From an uncultured Oscillospiraceae bacterium (GTDB lineage Bacteria; Bacillota; Clostridia; Oscillospirales; Oscillospiraceae), in contig CAKTPO010000033.1 of the NCBI GenBank assembly GCA_934591845.1, forward strand, positions 1 to 13,714: a DNA stretch of 13,714 nucleotides, written 5' to 3'. The position numbers and the translations under genes are program-made. This document shows positions 13,697 through 13,714 of this stretch, one piece after another. The notes under the pieces were generated by a model that was not told where the DNA came from, made no database searches, and worked only from the letters and a program-made list of their open reading frames with translations. Each line of letters opens with the position of its first letter. The stretch's first letter is position 1.

Positions 13697-13714
13697 ATAC
13701 TTTAACGGACGGAC

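Overview
The window looks like chromosomal DNA from a GC-rich anaerobic Firmicute of class Clostridia, most likely an Oscillospirales gut-type organism. This is inferred from several things. Coding regions are GC-rich and spacers AT-rich. Ribosome sites are strong AGGAGG type and several starts are GTG or TTG. Promoters are near-consensus sigma-A type and tRNA genes encode CCA. The gene families (2-hydroxyacyl-CoA dehydratase with its ATP-dependent activator, an OYE-type Fe-S flavoprotein, a DUF975 membrane protein) fit. No rRNA or other marker fixes the taxon.

Left part (1-4663). A membrane-anchored UDP-sugar 4,6-dehydratase of the CapD/WbpM/PglF type runs leftwards from a good promoter. It is followed by a decayed end: a well-initiated frame that stops after 20 codons, then a remnant with the C-terminal signature of a DegT/EpsN/PglE sugar aminotransferase. 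This suggests a once longer surface-glycan operon. Next come an XRE-type regulator with a helical, TPR-like tail (minus strand) and a divergent DUF975 six-helix membrane protein (plus strand) that ends at a clear terminator.

Centre (4692-5070). Two tRNA genes, Phe(GAA) then Gly(GCC), are co-transcribed leftwards from a perfect TTGACA-17-TATAAT promoter. The spacer between them holds a perfect hairpin, and the unit ends in a terminator with a GAAA tetraloop. A 13-bp hairpin at 5027-5062 separates the tRNAs from the large operon.

Main operon (12745 down to 5088, minus strand, seven genes): CooC-type P-loop ATPase, two 2-hydroxyacyl-CoA dehydratase/benzoyl-CoA reductase-family subunits, their ATP-dependent [4Fe-4S] activator, a 51-residue one-helix membrane protein, a short protein resembling only the N-terminal part of acetyl-CoA synthase beta (CdhC/AcsB), and a 760-residue OYE/2,4-dienoyl-CoA-reductase-like iron-sulfur flavoprotein. 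Most junctions overlap or nearly so, which implies one translationally coupled unit. The logic suggests a low-potential redox pathway. An ATP-driven activator would feed electrons to the dehydratase/reductase heterodimer, an ene-reductase would supply or remove a double bond, and the CooC ATPase and ACS-like fragment would serve metallocentre assembly or thioester chemistry. The substrate cannot be read from the sequence. This operon is the best candidate for an undescribed system here.

Right end (about 12873-13714). I recognise no gene. The terminal 266 nt (13431-13696) form one long imperfect palindrome with nested inverted repeats, probably a non-autonomous, MITE-like repeat.
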